From NCBI GenBank assembly GCA_001007975.1, contig CP011268.1, forward strand, positions 930,001 through 994,000: a stretch of DNA of 64,000 bases. Direction: 5' to 3'. Origin of the DNA: a candidate division SR1 bacterium Aalborg_AAW-1 (GTDB taxonomy: Bacteria; Patescibacteriota; Gracilibacteria; Absconditabacterales; Absconditicoccaceae). Position 1 is the first letter of the stretch; the number at the start of each line of letters is the position of its first letter. Positions 12,755 through 22,119 of this stretch are shown here, piece by piece. Under the pieces are notes generated by a model. That model ran no database searches and had not been told where the DNA came from. It saw nothing but the letters and a program-made list of their open reading frames with translations. A program made the position numbers and the translations under genes.

Positions 12755-14239
12755 TTATTTAACCTTCTCTTCAATTCTCTCCTTCACCAACATCGCACTG
12801 ACGATGACCATCGGTACTCCGATACCAGGATTGGTATTGTGTCCGACATAGAAGAGATTGGAGAGTTTCTTGCTATAATTATTTGGACGGAAGGAAGCGG
12901 TCTGCATCATGGTGTGTCCGAGTCCGAGAGCAGTACCTTTCCAGGCGTTATATCTGTCTTTAAAATCTTGAATTTCGAAAATACGTTCATATTCGATATG
13001 ATCGATCAGATTTTCCCCAGTCATCTCTTCAACGATCTTTCGGATCTTATCACGATAGGATAATTTCTCTTCTTCACTGATATCGATACCATTCGTAATC
13101 GGGACGAGGATGAAGAGATTTTCTTTGCCGACTGGAGCGACGTTAGGGTCAGTTTTTCCAGGTGCACAGATATAGATCGATGGATCATCAGCGAGGACAT
13201 GATGGTCATAGATAGCACCGAAGCTCTCATCTCGATTATCGTTAAAATAGAGATTGTGATGTTCGAGAGCATCAAGTTTTTTATCAATCCCAGCATAGAT
13301 GATAAATCCTGATGGTGCAAATGTTTTTTTATTCCAAAACTTCTTCGTATAGGTCTGTAATTCGAGCGGTAACATCTCCGTCTCAAATCGTGCTTGGTCT
13401 GCATTGACGATGAAGAGGTCAGAAGTGATTGTTGTTCAATCTTTCAAGATCATATTTTTTACTATTCATTGTTCATTATTCACTGTAACTACTTCACTAT
13501 CCGTATAGTAGTGTACACCATATTTCTTCCCAATCTTGACCAAAGCAGTAGCGATCGCATGGAGTCATCCTTGTGGATATCGTACTCCCATCGCAAAATC
13601 GACATGCGACATGATATTATAAAATGCTGGAGTCTGACTTGGAGCAGTCCCAAGAAACACAGTCGTGTATTGCATGATCTTTTGGATGATCGGTGTCTTG
13701 AAAAATCTCGCGACGTATTTGTCGATGGTAGTGATAATATTTAATTTCATCCCTTTGATCGCTACATCTCGTCTGAGAAAATCCATGAGACTATCATAGT
13801 TTCTGAGTGCAAATTCCATACCGATACCATATTGTTCACCAGAAGTCTTGAGAAAATCACGAAATTTCTGACCAGATCACGCTTCCATCTGTTCAAATTG
13901 GTCTGCCATACGATCGATGTCAGCATAGACATTGATATTTTTGAGCGTGTTATCTTCAGGATAAAATACCTTATAACTCGGACTGAGTTGTGCAAGATCG
14001 AGATGATCGTGGATGTTTTCTCCGATTTCATTAAAGAATTTCTCAAAAAGATCAGGCATGAGATATCGACTTGGTCCCATATCAAAGGTATAACCCTTTT
14101 CAGAAAATATCGATGCACGGCCTCAGAGACATTCGTTCTTTTCGTAGACAGAGACATCATGACCATCTTTGGCCATCAAGACTGCTGTAGCTAATCATCC
14201 GATACCTCATCAGATGATAGAGATTGATTTTTTTTGCAT
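12755..14239 (-). CDS. crtI: Phytoene desaturase CrtI
   Basis: A 494-residue FAD enzyme that desaturates phytoene to lycopene (or further). The N-terminal dinucleotide-binding motif SIIGGGIGGLATA uses three TGA glycines. The C-terminal FAD signature is FYVGHNTNPGIGVPMVIVSA. Family positions GPS-W-YLMPDLFEKFF, GV-W-YPQGG and DQA-W-FETE all have CGA, read as Trp. Normal length. Last gene of the operon idi-crtB-cruF-crtI, 58 bases after cruF. The substrate range cannot be told from sequence; a second desaturase (CrtD) was not seen, so this enzyme may also do 3,4-desaturation. Confidence 0.95.
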
Positions 14240-14297
14240 GGTAGGTTATAAGGTTGATAAAGTTTGTAAAGTCTATAAGCTTATAATGATTAATGTC

Positions 14298-14951
14298 TTA
14301 ATGATTAATGATCAACTTCCATATCATATATCATACAAAGAAGGTGATATTCAACCACAATCATCGACGATAATTACCATTGGGATTATATGTTTTGTGG
14401 AGGGTGTTATCAATAAGAAGTGTAGCAATCGTACCAGACACAATCCATCCTAGAAAATTACTCAAAGGTACTCCAAACCAAAATCAACCTCATGGATATG
14501 ATCGTAGTCCCATCTCTAGGGCTATAGGATCGAGAATCAGATCGACAAGCATAAGTCCGACTCATCATGAAATTCGTAATAGGGGTCAGGAGAAATTATA
14601 TCTTTTTATATACTGGTAGATTCAGAGGACGAGAGGAGGATAGGTTAACAGAAGAAGTCGAGGTGCTCATCAGAGGATTTTTGGTCAGAGTTGCTCGCTA
14701 TAGGAGAAACAACCGTAGGGAATACATGTCGTGATACCGATCGTCTCGATGATGATGCCCCAAAGAGCAACGAGTCATAGTGCAACTCGTCATGCTTTGT
14801 TATGTTTGATCCAAGGAATATAACTAGCTAATGCAAAGGCGATCGTAAACAGATATCCAACCCAAGCATGTTCTGGTTGGTATCACATATAGGCAGGAAA
14901 AAATGCACTCAGTGCTAATCCTATCAATACTAGTGAATATCGTCGTTTCAT
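14298..14951 (-). CDS. cruF: CruF/DUF422 carotenoid hydratase-like membrane protein
   Basis: A 217-residue polytopic membrane protein. Hallmarks: IETIGITTCIPYGCFSY, LGPKILGGAP, LMLVDLILDPIALEMGL, then SYPGGGFWFGVPLSNFLGW, which is the DUF422 pattern. CruF adds water across the terminal double bond of acyclic carotenoid ends (C-1 or C-1'), including the last steps of bacterioruberin synthesis in haloarchaea. More than a dozen TGA glycines, and CGA = Trp in GL-W-SYPGGG. It starts inside the crtB 3' end (22-base overlap), so translation is probably coupled. Confidence 0.85.
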
Positions 14952-15856
14952 GAGTTTTTCTTATAACGATAAAGTGTTCTCAATTTATCACGTAGTGTTG
15001 TCCTACAACTTTTGGTAAAGACATCATAGTTGTTATGTTCTATCTTATCTAAGATGGATTCATACAAAAGAGCAGCAAGTCTGACCGCTTTTCTCCCTTC
15101 TGGTTGGAGATATTGGACTCCGTCGAGACTATGAGCGTACATAGTCCTACAATGAGCTATCATCTCTTTCATAGCCATCGTTCGTGAGGTTTTTTTGATC
15201 TCATCCATAATATCAGCGCTTTGGGTTTCATGGATAAAACGAGGAATGTCGTTATGAGAGAGACCATATTTTTTGAGAATCTCAGAAGGTATGTAGATCC
15301 TCCCCAATTGTTCATAATCTTCTCTCACATCACGAAGAAAATTCGTCAATTGCATTGCATTTCCCAATTCAGTCGCATAGATTTTTGCTTTTTTCTCGTG
15401 TTTAGGATCAGTAAATCCTATAATATGACACATCATGAGTCCTACTACACTTGCAGATCCGTACATATATCACTCCAGCTGTTCGTAGGTCTTGTATCTA
15501 TGGAGTGTACAATCATCGATCATCGCTTTATAAAAATCCAGACTATACTGAAACGGTATATCGTTATCTTGAAAAAGGGCGACATACTTACCTCGTATAG
15601 GGTCTGATCTGTCATTGTTCGTATAGGCTTGAGTTCGTTCATCTCTGAGAGCGAGGAGTTTGGTTTTTGAATCAACATAGTGTTGACCTCACCCCAACCC
15701 CTCTCCTGACAGAGAGGGGCTATCGACAATATTATCAGGGATTCTGACGAACGAGTAGAGGAGCAGAACTTTCTTCGCCATCTCTTTTGGAAAAAACCCA
15801 GTAGCAATAGCGTAACTGGTACCGTAGTTGAGGATGCGGAAGAGGTGAGTAAGCAA
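14930..15856 (-). CDS. crtB: Phytoene synthase CrtB, with an in-frame repeat insertion
   Basis: A 308-residue enzyme joining two GGPP to phytoene. It has both Mg-binding aspartate motifs: DNIVD (residues 41-45) and NFLRDVREDY. CGA at RDE-W-TQAY fits the conserved Trp. Directly after DNIVD the protein has an extra SPSLSGEGLGGG encoded by a palindromic repeat (15686-15719). The start is TTG 15856, the first start after an in-frame TAG. The apparent stop at 14948 is a TGA glycine, and the frame runs to TAG at 14930. Second gene of the operon, 16 bases after idi. Confidence 0.92.
15686..15719. repeat. Palindromic REP-like element inside crtB
   Basis: CCTCACCCCAACCCCTCTCC then CAGAGAGGGG: a GC-rich inverted repeat (CCCCTCTC/GAGAGGGG) typical of dispersed bacterial intergenic repeats, here lying in frame inside a coding gene. 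Its composition (over 60% GC) stands out sharply from the AT-rich surroundings. Confidence 0.75.
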
Positions 15857-15872
15857 AGTGTATAGCTAAAAA

Positions 15873-16403
15873 TTAAAAGTTTACAGTTATGTGTTGTAGT
15901 ATAGCATTTTTCAGACGGAGTCGAGTAATCTTCGTCCATGGAGCGATACTTGGATCATCTGCTTGTATACGATGGGTAAACTCATGGATATCGACTCGTT
16001 CAGTCGCCATGACTTCTGATGGGTCAGGATTGATCTTTTCTCCTTCGTAACGACCGACGAAGACATGGAGATATTCGTGTTCGATGAGATTTGGTGGAAC
16101 TGGTGTCCTATAGATAAATTCAGTGAGGTAAGTGATAGTATTGTGAAATCAGAGTTCTTCTTCTAGTCTTCTCTGTGCTGCATTGAGGTTTAATTCGTCA
16201 GGAAAGGAATGAGAACAGCAGGTATTCGCTCGTAATCAGGGAGCATGGTACTTAGTCATTGCTCTGCGTTGGAGTAAAATGCGTCACTGATCGTCAAACA
16301 AATAGATCGAAAAAGCACGATGAAGCAGACCCAATTCGTGAGTTTTGAGTTTCTCTTCATATCAGATGATCTGATCGTGTTCGTCTACGAGGATTAAGTT
16401 CAT
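15873..16403 (-). CDS. idi: Isopentenyl-diphosphate isomerase, type I
   Basis: A 176-residue Nudix-fold enzyme converting IPP to DMAPP, the primer for prenyl chains. Seen: KLKTHELGLLHRAFSIYLFD, LLQRRAMTKYHAPG, then the catalytic-Cys motif L-W-ANTCCSH with CGA (16230-16232) for Trp, a Nudix-like RRLEEELG, EHEYLHVF, and E-W-VDIHEF with a second CGA at the conserved Trp. First gene of the operon idi-crtB-cruF-crtI. No upstream IPP pathway gene was seen in the window. Confidence 0.95.
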
Positions 16404-16575
16404 TAAGCATGAAGACATTAAGCATTAAATATTAATGAATCAACAGTATAGAAAATATCAGCTTAAAAGCAATGGTAATAATAAAAACATAAAATGTCTT
16501 GCAATCATATATATATTATTCATAGTATGGTGTATACTGTCCGACAAAAAATTTAATACTGGACAGAAAATAAAA

Positions 16576-17142
16576 ATGAAAAAAACAATTTTTTTCGCAA
16601 GTGTATTGTTAGTGAGTAGTATGTGTACTATTATGTCATGTTCTAGAGAAGATGATGTCAGTGAACCACAATCTATGAGTGTTGAAAAATTGGAAAAACA
16701 AAGAGATACTGATCGTACCAATTATGTTAATTCAATTAAAATAAATCCGATTATTAATACAAATATTAATGCAAGGACAACTCAAAACTTTTCTGGGACA
16801 TTACCAAATGGCAATGACAAACAAAATGTACAATTAGGATCTACAAGTTGGATTGGCTCTTTTACATTTGGTTATTCAGTGAAAGTAACAAACTCTTCGT
16901 CCTCAAAAGCCCAATTAAACTTTGCTTTGTATGGAGTAACGAGTGGTGGTAGTAAATCTGTTATTGGCTCTTGGAAAAATGATATTCCAGCAGGAGGATC
17001 AAAACAGATTGATATTTCCAATACTACTGCTATTTTACAAAAAACTCAGTATAGTTCATTATTGGTTGTTGTGGAAAACGATGGTTGGTGGTTTAATAGT
17101 AATATACCAGTATATTATACTGTAACCTATACTAAGAATTAA
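16576..17142 (+). CDS. Secreted lipoprotein, Bacteroidetes-like (no TGA)
   Basis: A 188-residue predicted lipoprotein. The signal MKKTIFFASVLLVSSMCTIM is followed by lipobox Cys and SREDD, the acidic +2/+3 context common in Bacteroidetes surface lipoproteins. The rest is rich in Ser/Thr/Asn with beta-like segments (WIGSFTFGYSVKVTN, SLLVVVENDGWWF). All glycines are GGN, none TGA, unlike its neighbours. The upstream in-frame ATG at 16435 is unlikely because it would bury the signal. It stands alone, divergent from idi, between the two carotenoid operons. No family recognised. Confidence 0.7.
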   Translation: MKKTIFFASVLLVSSMCTIMSCSREDDVSEPQSMSVEKLEKQRDTDRTNYVNSIKINPIINTNINARTTQNFSGTLPNGNDKQNVQLGSTSWIGSFTFGYSVKVTNSSSSKAQLNFALYGVTSGGSKSVIGSWKNDIPAGGSKQIDISNTTAILQKTQYSSLLVVVENDGWWFNSNIPVYYTVTYTKN

Positions 17143-17155
17143 CTAATACCTTGTG

Positions 17156-17184
17156 ATAGAAGAGTTGTAATTCAACTCTTCTAT
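17156..17184 (+). terminator. Strong hairpin after the lipoprotein gene
   Basis: Perfect 12-bp stem (ATAGAAGAGTTG pairing with CAACTCTTCTAT) and 5-base loop, 14 bases after the stop. The following TCCTTT is only moderately T-rich. Confidence 0.65.
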
Positions 17185-17209
17185 TCCTTTAACTCAATAT
17201 AATTATAAG

Positions 17210-17578
17210 ATGTTTATACAATCACATAAAAAACCTATTATTATTATTTTATTATGTTTGTTCTGTTGAATATGATCATATCTATGATACAAACAACGAC
17301 TTCATAGTACTCTGTCAGAAAGATATCCAGCATGTTATGAAAAAATGACTACTATGTTTGAAAAACTCTATAACTGTGAACTTATACAAGATAATAATGC
17401 AAAAAATGATTGTTTGAAGTCTATCCCAGATGATGAACTTGTGACATTAGAACCATCATGTACTGATTTTTTGGATGAAATTAATATCAATGATTGTGCA
17501 GAAAAATATACTAATGATTCTAGTGGTTTAAGATCATATAAATGTGTACTTGATAAAGTTTGATACCAACCTAACTAA
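17210..17578 (+). CDS. Small secreted or anchored Cys-rich protein
   Basis: 122 residues. N-terminal membrane segment (about 9-27, with three TGA glycines), then a soluble part with six cysteines (PACYEK, YNCEL, NDCLKS, PSCTDF, NDCAEK, YKCVLD) in a regular spacing that suggests two or three disulfides. Outward location inferred. No family recognised. The recoded codons show it is native, in contrast to the lipoprotein just upstream. Confidence 0.6.
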
Positions 17579-17645
17579 TAATGACAAAAAATTTCTTAAA
17601 AAAATGACTGTATATGCTTTATATACTGTATGAATTATTTGTTTT

Positions 17646-17674
17646 CCCGTTAGGAAGTCCTATTGGGATTTTTT
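17646..17674 (+). terminator. Terminator after the Cys-rich protein gene
   Basis: Imperfect hairpin CCCGTTAGGA/TCCTATTGGG (17646-17667) followed by six T. It lies 67 bases past the stop; a short ORF starting at 17581 overlaps it and is not called. Confidence 0.65.
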
Positions 17675-17771
17675 GTAGTTAAAAAAAGACGTAATAAATT
17701 ACATCTCTACAATATGATAACTAATCTTCATATTTCATGATTAATGCTTCATGATTTTCATGATTAATAAT

Positions 17772-18827
17772 TTAAAACTCTCTCTTCATCAAATATTCAA
17801 TAAGACTTGCGAAGAGTGACTTCCAATGATCCGAGTACGGAAGCAGATCGAGACTATGGCGACAACGCTCTGCGTAATCAGCGAGAAACTCTTTGGTTTG
17901 TACGAGTCCGTAGTCGGTCACTAACTGTTTGATACGAATGATCTCGGTGTCAGTCAGATTATCTTTTCATAATCTTTCATTGAGCCAGTGTTGTTCTTCA
18001 ACAGGCGCATGAGTATAGGTCATGTACATAGGGATTGTTTTTTTACCTTGGATAATGTCGCCATCAGCTGATTTACCAGTCACAGCAGGATCACCAAACA
18101 GTCCGATAATATCATCACCAGTCTGGAAGAGGATACCGAGATTGTTTGCAAATTCGCGAAGTTCTGGACTGATTTGAACATCACCTGTTGCGATTGCTTG
18201 CCCAAATTGGAGAGGAAAGAGAAAACTATAACTACTCGTCACTTCGATAAGATTATGTTGGATGATATAGTCCAATGATATTTCGGAAAGAGAAAGATAA
18301 TCTGACAGAAATTGTTTGTACCATCATCGAGCCACGTCTTGGAGTGTTGTTGAAAGTATTTTGATAAGCGTGATTTTGCGAGACGATTTGATATCACTAT
18401 CGAGGATCATATCTTGAGCAAGTGCATACATGACATCTCCTCCTATGATCGCTTGTGCATGTCCAAAATGATGACGATCTTTGATGAGTGATCCTGGAAG
18501 ATTCTTTTGTAGTGCGATATGAAGAGTATCATTACCTCGTCTAATCGTATCTTGGTCGATAATATCGTCATGACTTAAGATAAAATCATGAAAAATTTCT
18601 AATGAAGAAAATATCTGAGGAGATTCACTTGCTTGGTATCAGAGTTCATCGGCCATCATCATCGCGAGAGCTGGTCTGAGTCTTTTCCCTCCTTGTAATA
18701 TAAAAGAATGGATTTGTGATTTTCGCATATCTTCTCCATAGTGTTCAAGTGTCTGTGGAATGGTATAACTTAGTGATGATTCTATGAGAGAAGCATAACG
18801 AGAAAGTTCTGAAGTGAAGAGTGTCAT
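17772..18827 (-). CDS. crtE: Polyprenyl (geranylgeranyl) diphosphate synthase
   Basis: A 351-residue trans-prenyltransferase making the C20 (or similar) diphosphate for CrtB. Seen: QGGKRLRPALAMM, first aspartate-rich motif SHDDIIDQDTIRRG, and second motif FQTGDDIIGLFGDP followed by GKSADGDIIQGKKT. Chain length cannot be fixed from sequence, but the carotenoid context favours GGPP. It starts 6 bases after the prenyltransferase stop, in the same operon. TGA glycines at 18639 and 17967 break the standard ORF. Confidence 0.92.
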
Positions 18828-18833
18828 ACAAAC

Positions 18834-19841
18834 TTAGAGATATAAAATAATGTATCGAAAGAGAAGAAATCAGATAATCAGATTGATATAAGGGAAAAGT
18901 TTATATAATGCAAACAAATCTTTCTTAACCATGGAGAGAATCATCACGCTTATATAGATTATTCATCCTACGATACTAAACCATCACAGAGTAGGAAAAG
19001 AAAGAAAAGCTGACAAAGCATAGAGTGTAGCACAGTAGATGAGTGAGTTCTGCTTACCGAGATAGACCGCAGTAGTAGTGAGTCACGCTTGACGATCTGG
19101 TTCGATATCAGGAATAGCTGAGTAACAATGCATCGCCATACATCGCAAGAGTGCGGCGAAGAAATTATAAGTTATAAGTTCTATATTAAATCCAATCTCA
19201 TATCTATTGATCAATGCTGATAGTATTGTGACTCCTATAATACTAAATGGTACAGCAATATAGAGAACATTCATAATGCCATCAATAAATGGTTTCGCTT
19301 TTGCTCTCAGGGGTTTGCAGCTATAGAGGTAGGAAGTGAGAAGAAATGGAAGCAACCCAATAAGAATTGATCACATAATCCATCTAAAGAATATATGTAA
19401 TGATCAAAATATAATATCTTGAGGATTACATGGTACGGTATACAGTCCACAATCCATTAATAATGTACATACAACAGCTCATAATCATCCTATAATTATA
19501 TATCAAATATTCCGACCTATAATTTGTTTTTTTAGTTTATTTTTCATTGTTTTGGAATTATCTATCTTAGCCTCATAAGTTCATTTTTTTGTATTGAATT
19601 TATCGGTATCTCCATCTGCGATATCATTCCAACCATAGATCCAGAGATTTGCTGGGAGAGTAAAATATCCTAAGATAATGATGAGTATGATCAGTTGAAA
19701 AATCCAATCTGTTCATCAGCTTGACCACGAACTATAGATTTCATCCAAATATCAACTACCGGCAAAATAGATCAGCATAGGTCAGAGGACATAATGCCAA
19801 AATCTAGGACGGGAGATACGGATTAGAGTAGAGAAATTCAT
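18834..19841 (-). CDS. UbiA-family prenyltransferase, lycopene elongase-like
   Basis: A 335-residue membrane prenyltransferase with about eight helices. N-terminus IRISRPRFWHYVLGPMLIYFAG, first aspartate motif YGWNDIADGDTDKFNTKKG, and second motif YSAIPDIEPDRQAG. This SRPRFW..GP plus NDxxDxDTD..NxKK arrangement is like lycopene elongase LyeJ/CrtEb, which adds C5 units to lycopene. Its place directly before crtE supports that over a quinone role, but substrate specificity is inferred. An insert of about 50 residues with C..C lies between the two motifs. Many TGA glycines. Confidence 0.8.
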
Positions 19842-19862
19842 AATATCATAGAGTTTATAAAG

Positions 19863-20237
19863 TTAGGTTTGAGTGGATTTTTTATTATGATTATAGAGTT
19901 GTGATTCTATTTTGGGTGTATTGATAAATTTCTTTTTGGTTTGTTTGATAGGAGCTAACAGTAATGAAGAGAGAAGATATCACATGGTGATGAATAAGGG
20001 GAGTCAAATTAATGCATAAAACATAACTACTATTTTTCACATGATAGTATAGGGTACAATATCTCCATAACCAATACTGGCAAGAGTAATTATACTAAAA
20101 TATATTGCATCAAAATATGATAATCATTCGACGATATGAAGAATATATGATCCTATAATAACGATACATGCAAAAAGTATAAGCTCTGCCTCTAGTTTTT
20201 GAGTTGTGTTAAGATTATTGATATGTCATATTCTCAT
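19863..20237 (-). CDS. Two-helix potassium-channel-like protein
   Basis: A 124-residue protein with the ion channel (Ion_trans_2) plan: TM1 (about 18-36), pore loop with the selectivity filter TLASIGYGDIVP (usually TVGYGD), TM2 (about 70-93), and a basic cytoplasmic tail. TGA glycines at four positions. Predicted K+ channel. It sits in an operon between sufD (19 bases) and the prenyltransferase (21 bases), an unusual partner set. Confidence 0.82.
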
Positions 20238-20256
20238 AGTGGGTTAGTGATATGAT

Positions 20257-20883
20257 TTAAGAATGTACAAGTTCTTTAATGTCTTGAATTACCTTCTCTT
20301 GTCCTTCAAATCATTCAAAAAGACTATGGAGATAACCATCCAAAATAAGTGACTGAGATTCGTTTTGAGATAAACCTCTACTCTGCATATAGAATAATCT
20401 TTTTGGATCTAGTCTTTCGATCTTACATCCATGAGAAGCGCTCACGTCACTACTTCTTACATCTAAAATAGGCGCAGTTCTTATTTTTACTTTTTCACCC
20501 AGTATAAGATTTTCTTCTGAGAGGTGCCCAGATACTTTTACTACATCAGGTGCGAGGATAATACTTCCATGGACATTGAGATCAGAGCCATCTTTTAATA
20601 AAGAGAGAATAGTCACATTAGCTTGTGCATGATTTCATATTAAGGAGGTGACGATATTGCTGTGGATACTATGTCCTTGTTGTCCTATACAGAGGACTTT
20701 AAGATGTAGAGATGAATTCTCTTCTCCATCAATGATAATGTCCATATGAGCGTCATCATGTAATACAACCAGGTAGTTCAACTCTACACTTGGTCAGACC
20801 GTTATTTTTTTGTTATTTTGGGTATCTGTAATAATTTCTACAAGTGTTTGTGAGTGAGTGATATTCATAGACACAAATTTCAT
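20257..20883 (-). CDS. sufD: SufD-like Fe-S cluster assembly protein (short)
   Basis: A 208-residue SufB/SufD-family protein, about half the usual SufD length. It keeps the C-terminal core: RTAPILDVRSSDVSASHGCKIERLDPKRLFYMQSRGL and the closing DGYLHSLFEG. The N-terminal part is a short beta-helix. SufBD proteins with SufC form the scaffold that builds Fe-S clusters; sufC and sufB were not seen in this window. First gene of the operon with the K+ channel, prenyltransferase and crtE. Confidence 0.85.
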
Positions 20884-21007
20884 AAAACAAAAGAGTGATT
20901 TCAGTATAGGAATGTTCTTTGTTATAACAAGATATAATTTTCATATTGATATTGGTTATTCTTTTCGTAGGCTTAGAATGTTATTTATTCGTTATACCAT
21001 AATCACT

Positions 21008-21370
21008 ATGTATAAAAATCTCTTATGATTCATTATTTTCTTATCAAGTACAATAATTATAAGTGGATGTAGTCCTATTCTAGAGCCTATAACAATAGAT
21101 ACTAATACTGCTCCAGTACCAGGACAAAAAATGTCACAAGAAGAACTTAGTGCTATGTTAAGCGGTACTATTAAAGTTACTGATCCTGAAAAACTTCTTG
21201 AACTTCAATATCTCAGAGAACAATGATTACTCTCTGAACAAGCCTATCAGGTTATCATTCGTTTAGATCAGAACTCAGCAGATTATTTTCAATGTCCAGA
21301 GCCATTATGTTCAGGCAAAATTGATAGAGTATCACTCCAACAGAACATGAAAAAGTATTTTAATAAATAA
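21008..21370 (+). CDS. Predicted lipoprotein, unknown function
   Basis: 120 residues. Signal with lipobox STIIISGC (Cys about residue 21) followed by SPILEP. The mature part includes KMSQEELSAMLSGTIKVTDPEKLLELQYLREQGLLSEQAYQ, resembling short-coiled SHOCT-like helices (LLELQYLREQGLLSEQ). Two TGA glycines. It precedes murI by 9 bases, so probably co-transcribed. Confidence 0.65.
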
Positions 21371-21379
21371 ATTATAGTT

Positions 21380-22096
21380 ATGATAGGTATATTTGATTCG
21401 GGAAGAGGAGGATATTATACGATGCAAGAGATAAGAAAACAGCTTCCGTGTTATGATTATCTGTTGTATGGAGATACGGCTCATATGCCCTATGGTGAAA
21501 AAACACCTGATGAAATAAGAAGATATACATTTGAATGACTCAACCGATTATTTGATCAAGGATGCAACATTGTCATTATAGCTTGTAATACAGCAGCGGC
21601 TTACTCTATTAGAATACGACAAGCAACCTATCCTGACAAAAAAGCGCTTTCCGTCACAATTCCTTGAGTGGAAGCTCTCATTGATTCTAAAACATCCTCT
21701 GTATTGTTCCTTTCCACGGTAGCTACGGGTGAAAGCGGTATACTTCCTGATCTTGCTTTGAGATATGGTTATGAAGGCTCTCTTCGCATACAACCCTGTT
21801 CATGATTGGCAGAATATATTGAAGAAGATATGAAAACTCCTTTTACAGAAGATAAAAAGAGAGAACTTATCTGACAGTATGTGGGAGAACAGTGACGCAA
21901 TGCTGAAAGTATCGTCTTGGCTTGTACACATTACGGTGTCTGGTATGATACGTTTGTTGCTCTTTATCCAGATAAACGTATTATTGATCCTAGCCAGGAG
22001 ACCGCGAAGAAAACCGTTGCATATCTCTCTAGACATCCAGAATTAGAGATGAAACTCACGAGAGGAGGAACTGTGAGAGAATATTGGACGAAATAA
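21380..22096 (+). CDS. murI: Glutamate racemase
   Basis: A 238-residue enzyme converting L- to D-glutamate for peptidoglycan. Seen: GIFDSGRGGYYTMQEI, DTAHMPYGEKTPDEI, catalytic Cys1 in VIIACNTAAAYSI, VTIPGVEALID, and catalytic Cys2 in IVLACTHYGVWY. CGA reads W in RI-W-QATYPDKK, matching relatives. TGA glycines occur at PGVEA, CSGLAEY and others. Normal size. Shows that this cell makes or remodels peptidoglycan precursors. Confidence 0.95.
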
Positions 22097-22119
22097 GGAT
22101 TTAATTATAATAAAGTACA

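Noticed and set aside
13832-14194. 120-aa plus-strand ORF antisense to crtI
   Set aside because: Shadow of the crtI reading frame; crtI has all family motifs on the minus strand once TGA is Gly.
17581-17682. 33-aa ORF directly after the Cys-rich protein gene
   Set aside because: It runs through the terminator hairpin and has no coding signs beyond an ATG.
12755-20237. Rhodopsin or retinal system with the carotenoid genes
   Set aside because: No rhodopsin helices with the retinal Lys and no Blh/Brp or carotenoid dioxygenase gene were found; the two-helix protein at 19863 is a K+-channel type.
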